The notes below the pieces were generated by a model that had not been told where the DNA came from, made no database searches, and saw only the letters and a program-made list of their open reading frames with translations. The position numbers were made by a program, and so were the translations under genes. A DNA stretch of 64,000 nt, taken from the NCBI GenBank assembly GCA_012840245.1, contig DULR01000063.1, positions 1 through 64,000 of the forward strand, written 5' to 3'. Below, in pieces: positions 27,880-37,007 of the stretch (positions are counted from its first letter, which is position 1; each line of letters opens with the position of its first letter). The DNA comes from Clostridiaceae bacterium. Its GTDB lineage: Bacteria > Bacillota > Clostridia > DSM-8532.

Positions 27880-29029
27880 TTTGTGTATGAGAATAATAAG
27901 AAAGAATATTCCGAGTCTTCTTATCTACCTTTTTGTATTCGTCGGCGTCTCGATAATAGTATCATCATCTTCTGCAAATCCTCAGAAGGCAGTGAATGAG
28001 TTTACACGCAAAAAGGCGGATATCGCATTCATAAGCAAGGATGACAGCCCCCTGATCGAAGGGCTCAGGAATGAAATAGGCAAGATAGCGAACTTTATCG
28101 ATATACCGGACAATAAAGGGGACCTCCAGGATGCATTGTTCTTCAGGAGAGTCGTATATATCCTGCGTGTTCCGGAAGGGTTCGCCCAAAAGTTCATCGC
28201 AGGTGAGGAAGTATTCCTTGAAAAGACCTTTGTGCCTGGTTCGGCAAGCAGTGCCTATATCGACCTGTCGGTCGACAAATACCTCAATACGGCCAAATTC
28301 TATCTGGAGCACATGGACAACATCTCTCAGGAAGGTCTGGTCGCATACCTGAACGACACTCTTTCGGAGGAAGCCACAGTAACGGTTCTTCCTGCCCGGA
28401 CAAAAACCAACCTGAGCAATCTTGCTTACACATATAACTATATGGCATATTCCCTGAGCTCCATCCTGATTTTAGGAATGTCGGCCATAATGATGGCTCT
28501 GAATGATAAGGATCTGAAGAACCGTATGTCCTGTTCTCCCATCAGTGGGACAAAATCCAACCTGCAGTTTTTTCTGGCCTGCCTGACCTTCTCAGGCGCA
28601 GCATGGCTTGTTCAGATCATAGCCTGCTTCATCTTGGACCTTGAAAACGTGATGACCCTGAATACCGTATTTTTCATCATAAGTTCTCTTGTCTTCACAT
28701 TCTGCGGAACTGCTCTGGGTTATCTGATAGGAAGCATAGTAAAGGGAACTGAAGCTATCCCGGCCATCACCAATGTAGTGGTTTTAGGCAGCTGCTTTTT
28801 AAGCGGAGTATTTGTTCCTGCAGAACTGTTGGGAAAAAGTACTTTGAAGATCGCGAGCTTCACTCCTGCTTACTGGTTCGTAAAGGCAAACAATCAGATA
28901 GCTCAGCTGTCGCAATTTGATTTGTCAAGCTTAAAACCCGTTTTTTCTGATATAGCGGTCATATTCTGCTTTGCTTCGGCCTTCTTTGCTCTGTCTCTGC
29001 TGATACGGAAGACGAAACGCTACAACTGA
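27866..29029 (+). CDS. ABC-2 type permease subunit 2
   Basis: This 387-residue protein has the same plan as its neighbour: one N-terminal membrane segment, an extracytoplasmic domain of about 150 residues, then five segments, including the ABC-2 hallmark region around GSIVKGTEAIPAITNVVVLG. AAGGAGG lies within the upstream gene before the ATG. The pair likely forms a heterodimeric exporter. It ends 2 bases from the convergent SpoVK-like gene. Confidence 0.9.
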   Translation: MPVYNLCMRIIRKNIPSLLIYLFVFVGVSIIVSSSSANPQKAVNEFTRKKADIAFISKDDSPLIEGLRNEIGKIANFIDIPDNKGDLQDALFFRRVVYILRVPEGFAQKFIAGEEVFLEKTFVPGSASSAYIDLSVDKYLNTAKFYLEHMDNISQEGLVAYLNDTLSEEATVTVLPARTKTNLSNLAYTYNYMAYSLSSILILGMSAIMMALNDKDLKNRMSCSPISGTKSNLQFFLACLTFSGAAWLVQIIACFILDLENVMTLNTVFFIISSLVFTFCGTALGYLIGSIVKGTEAIPAITNVVVLGSCFLSGVFVPAELLGKSTLKIASFTPAYWFVKANNQIAQLSQFDLSSLKPVFSDIAVIFCFASAFFALSLLIRKTKRYN

Positions 29030-29031
29030 AA

Positions 29032-30114
29032 TCACCGCATAAGGTCATTGAGCTCGACCTTATCGAGGTCCTCCTCGATGATCAGCAACAGGTCTTCGTC
29101 GCTTACCGACTCCATTGCAGCCAGCCTGTCTGCCTGTATTGCCAGAAGCTTCTCAAAGAGGTTTCTGACAGTACGGGCATTGGCAAAGTTTTCAGAGCGG
29201 GTTTCATGAAGGAATTCAAGCATCTGCTTTACTTTCTCGTGAGCTCCCTCAGTCAGTTTATAGCTGTTCTTTTCACACATCCTGTCAAAGATCTGCACCA
29301 ACTCTTCAGGAGAATAATCATCGAAATGGATATATTTATTGAACCGGGACTGTAGTCCGGGGTTTGAGTCGAGAAATTCTTCCATCTTGTCGGGGTAACC
29401 GGCGACGATAACGATCAAATCGTCACGGTGATCCTCCATGGCCTTGATAAGGGTATCTACAGCCTCGTACCCAAAGTCGTTCTCGCCCCTGCGGGACACC
29501 AGAGAATATGCCTCATCGATAAACAGCACTCCGCCCATGGCTTCCTTTACTACTTCCATTACCTGGGGTGCAGTCTGACCTACATATTTTGCAACCAGCC
29601 TTGACCTGTCCACTTCAACAAGATGGCCCTTGGAAAGAACTCCGATCTCTCTGTAAATGCCGGCCAGCAGTCTTGCCACAGTGGTTTTGCCGGTTCCGGG
29701 ATTTCCGGTGAATACGAGATGAAGGGACATATCCACTTCGGGCAGACCTCTTTCCTTACGTATCTTCATTATCTTCACTATATTGGCAAGGGATTTAACG
29801 TCTTCCTTGACCTTTTTAAGCCCCACAAGGCCGTTGAGTTCTTCCATAAGCTCTTCGAGACTCTTTCTTGGGGGCTCGTTTTCAGGCTCTTCAAAATGAT
29901 AGGCGTCGCCGCCGGGATCGAACTGGGTATCCTGCCCTCCTGCCGGTCCAGGCCGTTCCGTATCGTCAATGATCGGGAGTTTCTGGCCGAAAAGATCGTC
30001 ATAAACTCCACGCAATGGATTTCTTTTTAAGATCATATCCATTTCATCGAGGAGATAATTGAGTTCCTCATTGAATTTTTTGCCGTTATTCAGGGGATCA
30101 TTGTTATCAATCAT
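29032..30114 (-). CDS. AAA ATPase of the CbbX/SpoVK family
   Basis: This 360-residue AAA+ protein has Walker A GNPGTGKTT (about residue 138), Walker B VLFIDEAYSL (about 195) and the sensor/arginine-finger region SRFNKYIHF. The first about 80 residues are acidic and low in complexity. In Bacillus SpoVK is a mother-cell sporulation protein; CbbX relatives remodel enzymes. Its start overlaps the end of the HAD phosphatase gene by 8 bases. Confidence 0.88.
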   Translation of the reverse strand: MIDNNDPLNNGKKFNEELNYLLDEMDMILKRNPLRGVYDDLFGQKLPIIDDTERPGPAGGQDTQFDPGGDAYHFEEPENEPPRKSLEELMEELNGLVGLKKVKEDVKSLANIVKIMKIRKERGLPEVDMSLHLVFTGNPGTGKTTVARLLAGIYREIGVLSKGHLVEVDRSRLVAKYVGQTAPQVMEVVKEAMGGVLFIDEAYSLVSRRGENDFGYEAVDTLIKAMEDHRDDLIVIVAGYPDKMEEFLDSNPGLQSRFNKYIHFDDYSPEELVQIFDRMCEKNSYKLTEGAHEKVKQMLEFLHETRSENFANARTVRNLFEKLLAIQADRLAAMESVSDEDLLLIIEEDLDKVELNDLMR

Positions 30115-30775
30115 ATGCTTCTCCCGTCAAATTTAAAATTTCGTCAAGATTTATATCACGTAAAGATGATACCACATAATCTGCCAGTGACAAATCCTGA
30201 TTGCCGGAATTAGGATTCCTGAAGCCGATGCATTTCATTCCGGCCTTTTTTGCAGCCATGATGCCAAAATAAGCATCTTCTATGACCAGGCATTCCTCAG
30301 GCAACACTCCAATGGCCTGAGCTGCCTTCAAAAAGATTTCCGGATCAGGTTTGCTTTTTAAAATGTCATCAGCAGTCACCAGCTCATCAAAAAAGACTGA
30401 TGCTTTCACGGCCTTCAGGATATACTTAGCAAAATACCTTGGAGAAGAAGTCGCAAGGGCAATTTTCAGCTCCTTCCTTTTGGCTGCTCTTAAAAGATCC
30501 AGCACACCGTCAACAGGTTCGAGCTTGGTGTTGAAAAACCGCTCCATTTTATATGCTTTCTGCCTGGCCATGAGCTGCTCCACCGATTCGCTTATTTGAT
30601 GGCGCTTTTTCAGTGTCTCCCACATTTCGTCGTTCCTTACGCCGATGAACTCATAGATTTCATCTTCGGTTGGAGTTGCACCTACATCCTTTAACACATC
30701 AATGGTCAACTGGATATGAACAGGTTCGCTGTCGATTATCACACCGTCCATATCAAAAATCAAAGCTTTGATCAT
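30107..30775 (-). CDS. HAD-family phosphatase, beta-phosphoglucomutase-like
   Basis: The 222-residue protein has HAD motif I DMDGVIIDSE with both catalytic aspartates, a helical C1 cap (residues 15-80), motif II ATSSP, motif III lysine in LKSKPDPEIF, and motif IV EDAYFGI. It could be a beta-phosphoglucomutase or a sugar or nucleotide phosphatase; the cap does not decide this. It lies between pcrA and the SpoVK-like gene on the same strand. Confidence 0.88.
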   Translation of the reverse strand: MIKALIFDMDGVIIDSEPVHIQLTIDVLKDVGATPTEDEIYEFIGVRNDEMWETLKKRHQISESVEQLMARQKAYKMERFFNTKLEPVDGVLDLLRAAKRKELKIALATSSPRYFAKYILKAVKASVFFDELVTADDILKSKPDPEIFLKAAQAIGVLPEECLVIEDAYFGIMAAKKAGMKCIGFRNPNSGNQDLSLADYVVSSLRDINLDEILNLTGEAYD

Positions 30776-30795
30776 ATCTTCTCCTTTGATATTCC

Positions 30796-33018
30796 CTATA
30801 TTTTCTTAAGCCTTGCAAAGCTCTCCATCAGCCGTTTCATTCCATACTGGTCGAAATGTATATCCAGTCTGTAGTCTCCTCCTTCGTAGACTTTGGCTTT
30901 GACAGTTCCCTCGCCGAACTTCTTATGAATGACCCTGTCACCCACATTTACCTCCGAGGCGTCATTTTCTGCCGACTGACGGTTGAACTCCCTGATCCTC
31001 GCTTTAAGATCCGACAGATCCATTATCCTGCCCGAGGGCATAAAACTGCTTCCCTTGTGGAAACTGTTGTCCTGCAGGGGACCGGAAGAGTATCTTTCGG
31101 GCATGGAAATGAGTTCTTCGGGGATCTCGCCTATAAAACGGGACTCTTTGTTATATGCCGTGCTTCCGAAGATCATGCGGCATTTTGCATTCGTGATATA
31201 AAGTATCTCCCGGGCTCTTGTTATTCCCACATAGCATAGTCTGCGCTCTTCTTCCAGTTCTTCTTCCTCTGTGGCCGATCTGTAGCTTGGAAAAATCCCT
31301 TCCTCCAGGCCTACCATGAACACTACCGGAAACTCGAGCCCCTTTGCGCTGTGGAGGGTCATCATGACGACTCTGTCACCAACCTCCTCAGTATCGTCGA
31401 TATCGGCCACCAGTGAAATATGAGCCAGAAAATCCTCAAGTGCAGGATTCTCCTCAGCCATATCAGAAAATTCCTGAGCTACGGAAATGAACTCTTTTAT
31501 GTTCTCTATCCTGGTTTTGCCTTCGGTAGTCATCTCAGCTTCGAGCTCTCTTATGATACCGCTTTTGTCGATCAGAGTCTCGATGAACGAAACCAGTTCT
31601 GTACGGGAAGCCAGGCCGCGCATGTTCTCAACGAAAGTATAGAAATCCTGAAGGCTTTTTAACGCACGGGAAAGATCGGGATAATCCGATGCCCTGGATA
31701 TGATCCTGTACATGCTCACACCTTCGGCAGCAGCATATTGCTCTATCCGGTCAAGGGTGGTTTTGCCAATACCTCTTCTTGGTACGTTTATTACCCTTTT
31801 CAGGCTGATATCGTCATTCCCGTTCTGTACGACCCTGAGCCAGGCTATTACATCCTTGATTTCCTTACGGGCATAGAACTTCAAGCCCCCATATATTTTA
31901 TATGGTATGCCCTGCTTCATGAAAACGTCCTCGAAAACACGGGACTGGGCATTGATCCTGTAAAGTATAGCCATGTCGCTGTAGCTTCGTCCCGAGTTTT
32001 TAAGTTCTCTCATGGTCCTTGCCACAAAATAGGCCTCATCATGTTCATCGCTTGCTTCGTATCTGTTTACGGGAGTACCCTTTGAATTCTCTGTCCACAG
32101 CTTTTTGGATTTTCTGCCCATGTTGTTTTTGATTACATTGTTCGCAGCGTCAAGGATTATCTTTGTGGATCGATAGTTTTGCTCAAGCTTGATCACCCTG
32201 CAGTCCGGATAATCCTTTTCAAAATCGAGAATGTTACGCAGATTGGCTCCCCTCCAGCCATAGATCATCTGATCGTCATCCCCGACGACACAAATGTTCC
32301 TGTGCCTGCTTGCAAGCATGCTCACCAGCATATACTGGGCGGTATTGGTATCCTGATACTCGTCCACAAGTATATAGCGGAACTTATCGGCATAGTAATC
32401 CAAAACCTCGGGGTAACCGGATAAGATATTTATCGTAAGCAGGATGATATCATCAAAATCCAATGCGTTGTTCGCCTTCAGCTTCTTCTGGTACAGCTCG
32501 TATATCGCCGCGATCCTGCTCATTCTGTAATCCGATGCATACATGCGCATGAATTTATCGGGATATATGAGCTCATCCTTTGCACGGCTTATCTCGCCAA
32601 GCACTGAATTTGGCGGGAAATTCTTCTCATTTATATTGAGCTGGTCAAGGCATGTCTTTACCAGACTTTTCTGGTCATCGGCATCATATATAACAAAGTT
32701 TCTGTCATATCCGAGACGCTCGATCTCGCGTCTCAAGATCCTTACGCATGACGCATGAAAGGTGCCCACCCATATATTATGGGCTTCTGGCCCTATAAGA
32801 TTTTCTATCCTTTCCTTCATCTCTCTGGCAGCCTTGTTGGTGAAGGTTATGGCCAGTATATTCCATGGACTTACCATTTTTTCTTCAACAAGGTATGCTA
32901 TTCTGTGAGTCAAAACCCGTGTTTTCCCGGACCCGGCTCCCGCAAGCACCAGCAGTGGGCCTTCAGTATGCAGCACCGCCTGCTTCTGCTCGGGATTCAA
33001 GCCTTCCAATATATTCAT
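30796..33018 (-). CDS. pcrA: ATP-dependent DNA helicase PcrA/UvrD
   Basis: This superfamily 1A 3'-5' helicase acts in nucleotide excision repair and clears RecA and replication blocks. It has motif I AGAGSGKTRVL, motif II VDEYQDTN, motif III GDDDQMIYGWRGA, motif VI VGITRARE, and the C-terminal tudor-like region (GDRVIHKKFGEGTV). The frame runs upstream to 33135, but that part is repeat-derived; the ATG at 33018 starts MNILEGLNPEQ and has GGAGG before it, giving 740 residues. Confidence 0.97.
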   Translation of the reverse strand: MNILEGLNPEQKQAVLHTEGPLLVLAGAGSGKTRVLTHRIAYLVEEKMVSPWNILAITFTNKAAREMKERIENLIGPEAHNIWVGTFHASCVRILRREIERLGYDRNFVIYDADDQKSLVKTCLDQLNINEKNFPPNSVLGEISRAKDELIYPDKFMRMYASDYRMSRIAAIYELYQKKLKANNALDFDDIILLTINILSGYPEVLDYYADKFRYILVDEYQDTNTAQYMLVSMLASRHRNICVVGDDDQMIYGWRGANLRNILDFEKDYPDCRVIKLEQNYRSTKIILDAANNVIKNNMGRKSKKLWTENSKGTPVNRYEASDEHDEAYFVARTMRELKNSGRSYSDMAILYRINAQSRVFEDVFMKQGIPYKIYGGLKFYARKEIKDVIAWLRVVQNGNDDISLKRVINVPRRGIGKTTLDRIEQYAAAEGVSMYRIISRASDYPDLSRALKSLQDFYTFVENMRGLASRTELVSFIETLIDKSGIIRELEAEMTTEGKTRIENIKEFISVAQEFSDMAEENPALEDFLAHISLVADIDDTEEVGDRVVMMTLHSAKGLEFPVVFMVGLEEGIFPSYRSATEEEELEEERRLCYVGITRAREILYITNAKCRMIFGSTAYNKESRFIGEIPEELISMPERYSSGPLQDNSFHKGSSFMPSGRIMDLSDLKARIREFNRQSAENDASEVNVGDRVIHKKFGEGTVKAKVYEGGDYRLDIHFDQYGMKRLMESFARLKKI

Positions 33019-33104
33019 GTTATCCTCCGTTCGGGATTTATTATGCAATAGTACTATAATATTATATAATATCATTTGTCTCAAGACAAACAAATGTTCG
33101 ATTG

Positions 33105-33127
33105 CCACAGGGACGGTTCTCCTTGTG
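33105..33127. repeat. GGGACGG-core palindrome (arms CCACA/TTGTG)
   Basis: CCACAGGGACGGTTCTCC is followed by TTGTG. Same family as 14501 and 43953, with different but complementary arms. It lies between the divergent pcrA and FAD-protein genes. Confidence 0.7.
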
Positions 33128-33141
33128 TCCGTCAAAACCAG

Positions 33142-33174
33142 AATGAGTCAAAGTCTCCGTCCCTTAAACTCATT
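33142..33174. repeat. GGGACGG-core palindrome (arms AATGAGT/ACTCATT)
   Basis: AATGAGT and ACTCATT are exact inverted repeats around a segment holding CCGTCCC, the reverse complement of the GGGACGG core. The same arms occur at 25552, 25671 and 54277. Confidence 0.75.
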
Positions 33175-33190
33175 ATTCCTTCGAAGTGTA

Positions 33191-33218
33191 TCGTCGAACT
33201 GCCGCGAGAAACCTTGCA
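33191..33218. repeat. Interspersed repeat D, copy 1
   Basis: TCGTCGAACTGCCGCGAGAA followed by ACCTTGCA; an inverted identical copy lies at 44004-44031. In both places it sits near a GGGACGG palindrome. Confidence 0.65.
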
Positions 33219-33342
33219 GCGCTTCATATTAAAACATTGCTGCCATAAGAACAGTCCCATTGACACCCTGTTAAGATCGCAGACACTGTGGTATAATTAC
33301 CTTGCCCATTCTGCGGAGGGCCAGATTCAGGAGGACAACATA

Positions 33343-34737
33343 ATGAAAAAGAATATCTATGATACCATAATAATAGGTTGCGGCACTGCAGGCATTTTTG
33401 CAGGATATGAGCTTTATAAGCTAATGCCCGGCATGGATATCCTCATGCTTGAGCAAGGCAAGGATATATATCACAGATTCTGTCCGATAGTCGAAAAGAA
33501 GGTGCCTTCATGCATCAACTGCAATTCGTGCGGCATCATGAACGGGTTCGGCGGAGCCGGCGCTTTTTCCGACGGCAAATACAATTTTACCACCCAGTTC
33601 GGCGGCTGGCTCAATGAATACCTTGACGATGATAAGATAATGGAGCTTATCGAATATGTTGATACTATAAATGTAGAGTTTGGCGCAACATTGAAACGCT
33701 TTTCCACCAATTCTCCGGAAGCGCGCGAGATATCAAAGAAAGCGCTCTCATATGATCTTCACCTGCTGGAGGCAGAGGTCAAGCACCTGGGAACTGAAAA
33801 CAACAGGAAGATCCTGAGCAGGATATATGATTATCTGAGCGAACGGGTCGAAATATCCTGCGAATCAGGTGTTGAGACCATAGACAAAAGCGATGACGGA
33901 TACATCGTTACGCTTTCCAATGGGAAACAAGCCCGATGCAGGCATCTCATCGCCGCTCCCGGCCGCTCCGGCGCTGAATGGTTTGCGTCCCAGTGCCGCA
34001 AGCTGGGGCTCCAGCTTATAAACAACCAGGTCGATATAGGAGTAAGGGTCGAGCTTCCCGCAAGGATCTTCGAGGGGATCACCGACGTTGTCTATGAAGC
34101 GAAATTCCTCTACAGGACGAAGCAGTACGGGGATCTGGTCAGGACCTTCTGTATGAACCCGTATGGTCATGTGGTCAGTGAAAACGTGGATGGGATAATA
34201 ACCGTAAACGGACACAGCTATACCGACCCTGCGCTCAGAAGTGATAATACCAACTTCGCGATCCTTGTCAGCAATCGTTTTACCAAGCCCTTCAACGAAC
34301 CCTATCAGTATGGCAAGCGCATAGCTTCTCTGTCTAACATGCTGGGCGGAGGCGTGCTGGTGCAAAGGTTCGGAGACCTGATAAAGGGCAAGCGCACCAA
34401 TGAACACCGTCTGGCGCAGAGCTTCACAAAGCCTACCCTGAAGGCTACCCCCGGTGATCTGAGCCTTGTTCTCACCAAGAGACATCTGGATAATATCATA
34501 GAAATGATCAACGCGCTTGATAAGATCGCTCCAGGAACAGCCAACTACGATACACTGCTGTATGGTGTGGAAGTCAAATTCTACAGTTCAAGACTTATCC
34601 TTAGCAATGAGTTTGAGACCGAGCTTCCCGGCTTTTACGCCATCGGAGACGGCGCCGGTATAACCCGCGGCCTGTCCCAGGCAGCTGCCAGCGGGGTGCA
34701 CACAGCAAGAGCGATCGTAAACAAAAGCAGTAAATAA
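33343..34737 (+). CDS. FAD-dependent dehydrogenase of the COG2509 type
   Basis: This 464-residue flavoprotein starts with an FAD-binding Rossmann fold (DTIIIGCGTAGIFAGYE). A cysteine-rich segment follows (CPIVEK, then CINCNSC, about 47-66), with GFGGAGAFSDGKY, the hallmark of this uncharacterised family. The C-terminus has the second FAD motif GFYAIGDGAG. The frame is open from 33076, but GGAGG before the ATG at 33343 and the family N-terminus fix the start. The substrate is not known. Confidence 0.88.
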   Translation: MKKNIYDTIIIGCGTAGIFAGYELYKLMPGMDILMLEQGKDIYHRFCPIVEKKVPSCINCNSCGIMNGFGGAGAFSDGKYNFTTQFGGWLNEYLDDDKIMELIEYVDTINVEFGATLKRFSTNSPEAREISKKALSYDLHLLEAEVKHLGTENNRKILSRIYDYLSERVEISCESGVETIDKSDDGYIVTLSNGKQARCRHLIAAPGRSGAEWFASQCRKLGLQLINNQVDIGVRVELPARIFEGITDVVYEAKFLYRTKQYGDLVRTFCMNPYGHVVSENVDGIITVNGHSYTDPALRSDNTNFAILVSNRFTKPFNEPYQYGKRIASLSNMLGGGVLVQRFGDLIKGKRTNEHRLAQSFTKPTLKATPGDLSLVLTKRHLDNIIEMINALDKIAPGTANYDTLLYGVEVKFYSSRLILSNEFETELPGFYAIGDGAGITRGLSQAAASGVHTARAIVNKSSK

Positions 34738-34795
34738 ATCTGGAAAAGATCCTTCTCACAGATCGGGGATCTTGCGCCCGTAATCGATGCAATAA

Positions 34796-34825
34796 AAAAT
34801 GCCTGTGAACAACAGGCATTTTTTT
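34796..34825 (+). terminator. Terminator of the FAD-protein gene
   Basis: AATGCCTGT (34798-34806) pairs with ACAGGCATT (34812-34820) around a short loop, followed by TTTTTG on the plus strand. A-rich sequence on the other side means it may also serve spoVT. Confidence 0.8.
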
Positions 34826-34854
34826 GCTTTATGCGGGCTGTTGCCTTTACTCAG

Positions 34855-34887
34855 AAAGAGTAAAAGTCTCCATCCTTTATACTCATT
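34855..34887. repeat. Degenerate GGGACGG-type palindrome overlapping the spoVT stop
   Basis: AAAGAGT ... ACTCATT arms with the core changed to CCATCC. The right arm contains the TGA stop codon of spoVT on the minus strand. Confidence 0.55.
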
Positions 34888-35437
34888 GCTCCATATGGCG
34901 GCCGAGGAAGTTTGCCGCTGATTGCACAAGTTTGGTCTCCACGTCACCCATTTTGACCTTTGGATCTGTTGAGAGCATCAAAACAGCTCCTATGGCATCC
35001 CCTTCCGAGATAATGGGGTAAATCACCTGACCGGTGTATTTTGTGTTGCCCTTTTCATCCGAAACTACCGGAATACGCGGAGCATCCGGTGATGGTGCCA
35101 CGAATGTGTCACGATTTTCGATTATCTTTTCGATGTCAGGACTCAATGGCTTTTCCAGCAATTCTTTTTTAGATCCGCCTGAAACGGCTATTATCGAATC
35201 CCTGTCGGCTACAGCGATTATGTGTCCGCTTGTATTGTGGAGCGATTCTGCATAAGCTTCCGCAAAATCACTCAATTCGCCTATAGGAGAGTACTTCTTA
35301 AGAATAACTTCCCCCTCTCTGTCTGTGTAGATCTCGAGAGGATCACCTTCTCTTATCCTTAAGGTTCTTCTGATCTCTTTCGGTATAACTACTCTTCCCA
35401 GATCGTCGATTCTTCTTACGATACCAGTTGCTTTCAA
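34883..35437 (-). CDS. spoVT: Stage V sporulation protein T
   Basis: This forespore transcription regulator tunes sigma-G genes. The 184-residue protein has an N-terminal AbrB swapped-hairpin DNA-binding domain (MKATGIVRRIDDLGRVVIPK, residues 1-50) and a C-terminal GAF domain (about 55-180). The length fits the family (178 in Bacillus). GGAGG precedes the start. Its stop codon lies inside a small palindromic repeat. Confidence 0.97.
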   Translation of the reverse strand: MKATGIVRRIDDLGRVVIPKEIRRTLRIREGDPLEIYTDREGEVILKKYSPIGELSDFAEAYAESLHNTSGHIIAVADRDSIIAVSGGSKKELLEKPLSPDIEKIIENRDTFVAPSPDAPRIPVVSDEKGNTKYTGQVIYPIISEGDAIGAVLMLSTDPKVKMGDVETKLVQSAANFLGRHMEQ

Positions 35438-35565
35438 GTTTTTTTACCTCCTTCCAAAGACCCGCTGTAAAAATTGTTTCATACATAGTATTGGATAATT
35501 TCCTTTATTTATGCAGAAAACCTTCGATCAGCGACATCTATTGGAAGGGAAAAGGAATACAAGAA

Positions 35566-37005
35566 TTATCTCAAATTATTAAGTTCTCTCATCAATATCG
35601 AGTTTACCGAAGCAGGATCGGCCTTGCCCTGGGTCTTGCGCATTATCTGGCCCATAAAGAAGCCAATGACCTTCTGGTTGCCCGCTTTAAACTCGCTGAC
35701 AGACTTTTCGTTCTCTGAGAGCACCTCTTTGACTATATTCTCAAGGTATCCCGAATCACTGATCATGCCCAGCTTGTTATCACGCACATAGCTTTCCGGA
35801 TCGATATCGTCCCTGAAGACCAGTTGCAATACCTTTTTCCCGATCGTACGGTTTATGACTTTGCTTTCAACCATTTTTATTATTTTCCCGAACTTTTCGC
35901 AGTCTATCACGATTTCGTCATAGGCTTTGTTTTCTTCCTTTGTTATGCTTGCCAGATCGCCAATGATCCAGTTTGCCACCTCTTTAGGATTATTGACATA
36001 TTCCATGGTCCGGTCAAATATGTCGGAAATGTTCCTGCTGCTTGTAATGAGTCTGCTGTCGTAATCGGACAGGCCCAGACTTTGGGTCAGCCTTTCATAT
36101 TTTTCGTGGGCAAGCTCGGGAAGGCTATTTCTTATCTCACTGATCCATTCATCGCTGATGTGGACCGGCAATATTTCGGGATTGGGAAAATAACGATAAT
36201 CGGTCGCGTCTTCCTTGTCGCGCATGGAATAAGTCTCGCCTTTGTTTTCATCCCATCTTCTCGTTTCCTGCACCAGCTCTTCACAGCCTGTCTCCAGAGC
36301 CGTTATATGCCGCTCGGCTTCATATTCTATGGCGCGGACGATGGCCTTCAAAGAATTCAGATTCTTTATCTCGGTCCGTACTCCCAGTTTGTCAGAGCCG
36401 GCTTTTCTCACCGAAATATTCACGTCGCATCTCATGGAACCTTCCTGCATCCTGCAGTCCGATACATCTGCGAAGGTCAGCAATGAGCGCAGCTTCTCAA
36501 GGTATGCCACGACCTCTTCGGCGGACCGGAAATCGGGCTGGCTGACAATTTCCACGAGAGGAACGCTTGCCCGGTTGAAATCAACCAGGGACGAACCCGG
36601 CAAATAATCATGGACAAGCTTTCCGGCATCCTCTTCTATATGTATCTGTTTTATCCGTATCCGCTTTTTGCCGGCTTCGGTTTCGATCTCCACATGACCG
36701 TTGCGGCAAATGGGAGCATATAATTGTGTTATCTGGTATCCGGTGGGCAGGTCGGGATAGAAATAATTCTTCTTGTCAAATGTTATGGTCCTTGTGATCT
36801 CGCAGTTTGTGACCAGTCCCGCTCTGATCCCCAGCTCAACTGCTTTTTTGTTCAGCAAAGGCAGCATACCGGGCATTCCGGCGCATGCGGGGCATACGTT
36901 TTCATTGGCCTCTGCTCCGAATTCGGCTGAACACGAGCAAAACAGTTTCGATTTCGTCGCCAGTTCCACATGAACTTCCAGACCCATTACGATTTCATAA
37001 TCCAT
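35566..37005 (-). CDS. gatB: Asp-tRNA(Asn)/Glu-tRNA(Gln) amidotransferase subunit B
   Basis: GatB phosphorylates the misacylated Asp-tRNA(Asn) or Glu-tRNA(Gln) and amidates it. The 479-residue protein keeps the kinase/transamidase core: MGLEVHVEL, the zinc cysteines (CSCSAEFG, CPACAGMPG), YPDLPTGYQI, HIEEDAGK and DFNRASVPLVEIVS, followed by helical and YqeY-like tail domains. The ATG at 37005 has GGAGG at 9 bases. Unlike its partner GatA it looks fully functional. Confidence 0.96.
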   Translation of the reverse strand: MDYEIVMGLEVHVELATKSKLFCSCSAEFGAEANENVCPACAGMPGMLPLLNKKAVELGIRAGLVTNCEITRTITFDKKNYFYPDLPTGYQITQLYAPICRNGHVEIETEAGKKRIRIKQIHIEEDAGKLVHDYLPGSSLVDFNRASVPLVEIVSQPDFRSAEEVVAYLEKLRSLLTFADVSDCRMQEGSMRCDVNISVRKAGSDKLGVRTEIKNLNSLKAIVRAIEYEAERHITALETGCEELVQETRRWDENKGETYSMRDKEDATDYRYFPNPEILPVHISDEWISEIRNSLPELAHEKYERLTQSLGLSDYDSRLITSSRNISDIFDRTMEYVNNPKEVANWIIGDLASITKEENKAYDEIVIDCEKFGKIIKMVESKVINRTIGKKVLQLVFRDDIDPESYVRDNKLGMISDSGYLENIVKEVLSENEKSVSEFKAGNQKVIGFFMGQIMRKTQGKADPASVNSILMRELNNLR

Positions 37006-37007
37006 GC

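Noticed and set aside
33019-33135. 39-codon N-terminal extension of pcrA
   Set aside because: It covers palindromic repeat sequence and lacks similarity to helicases; GGAGG before 33018 marks the real start.
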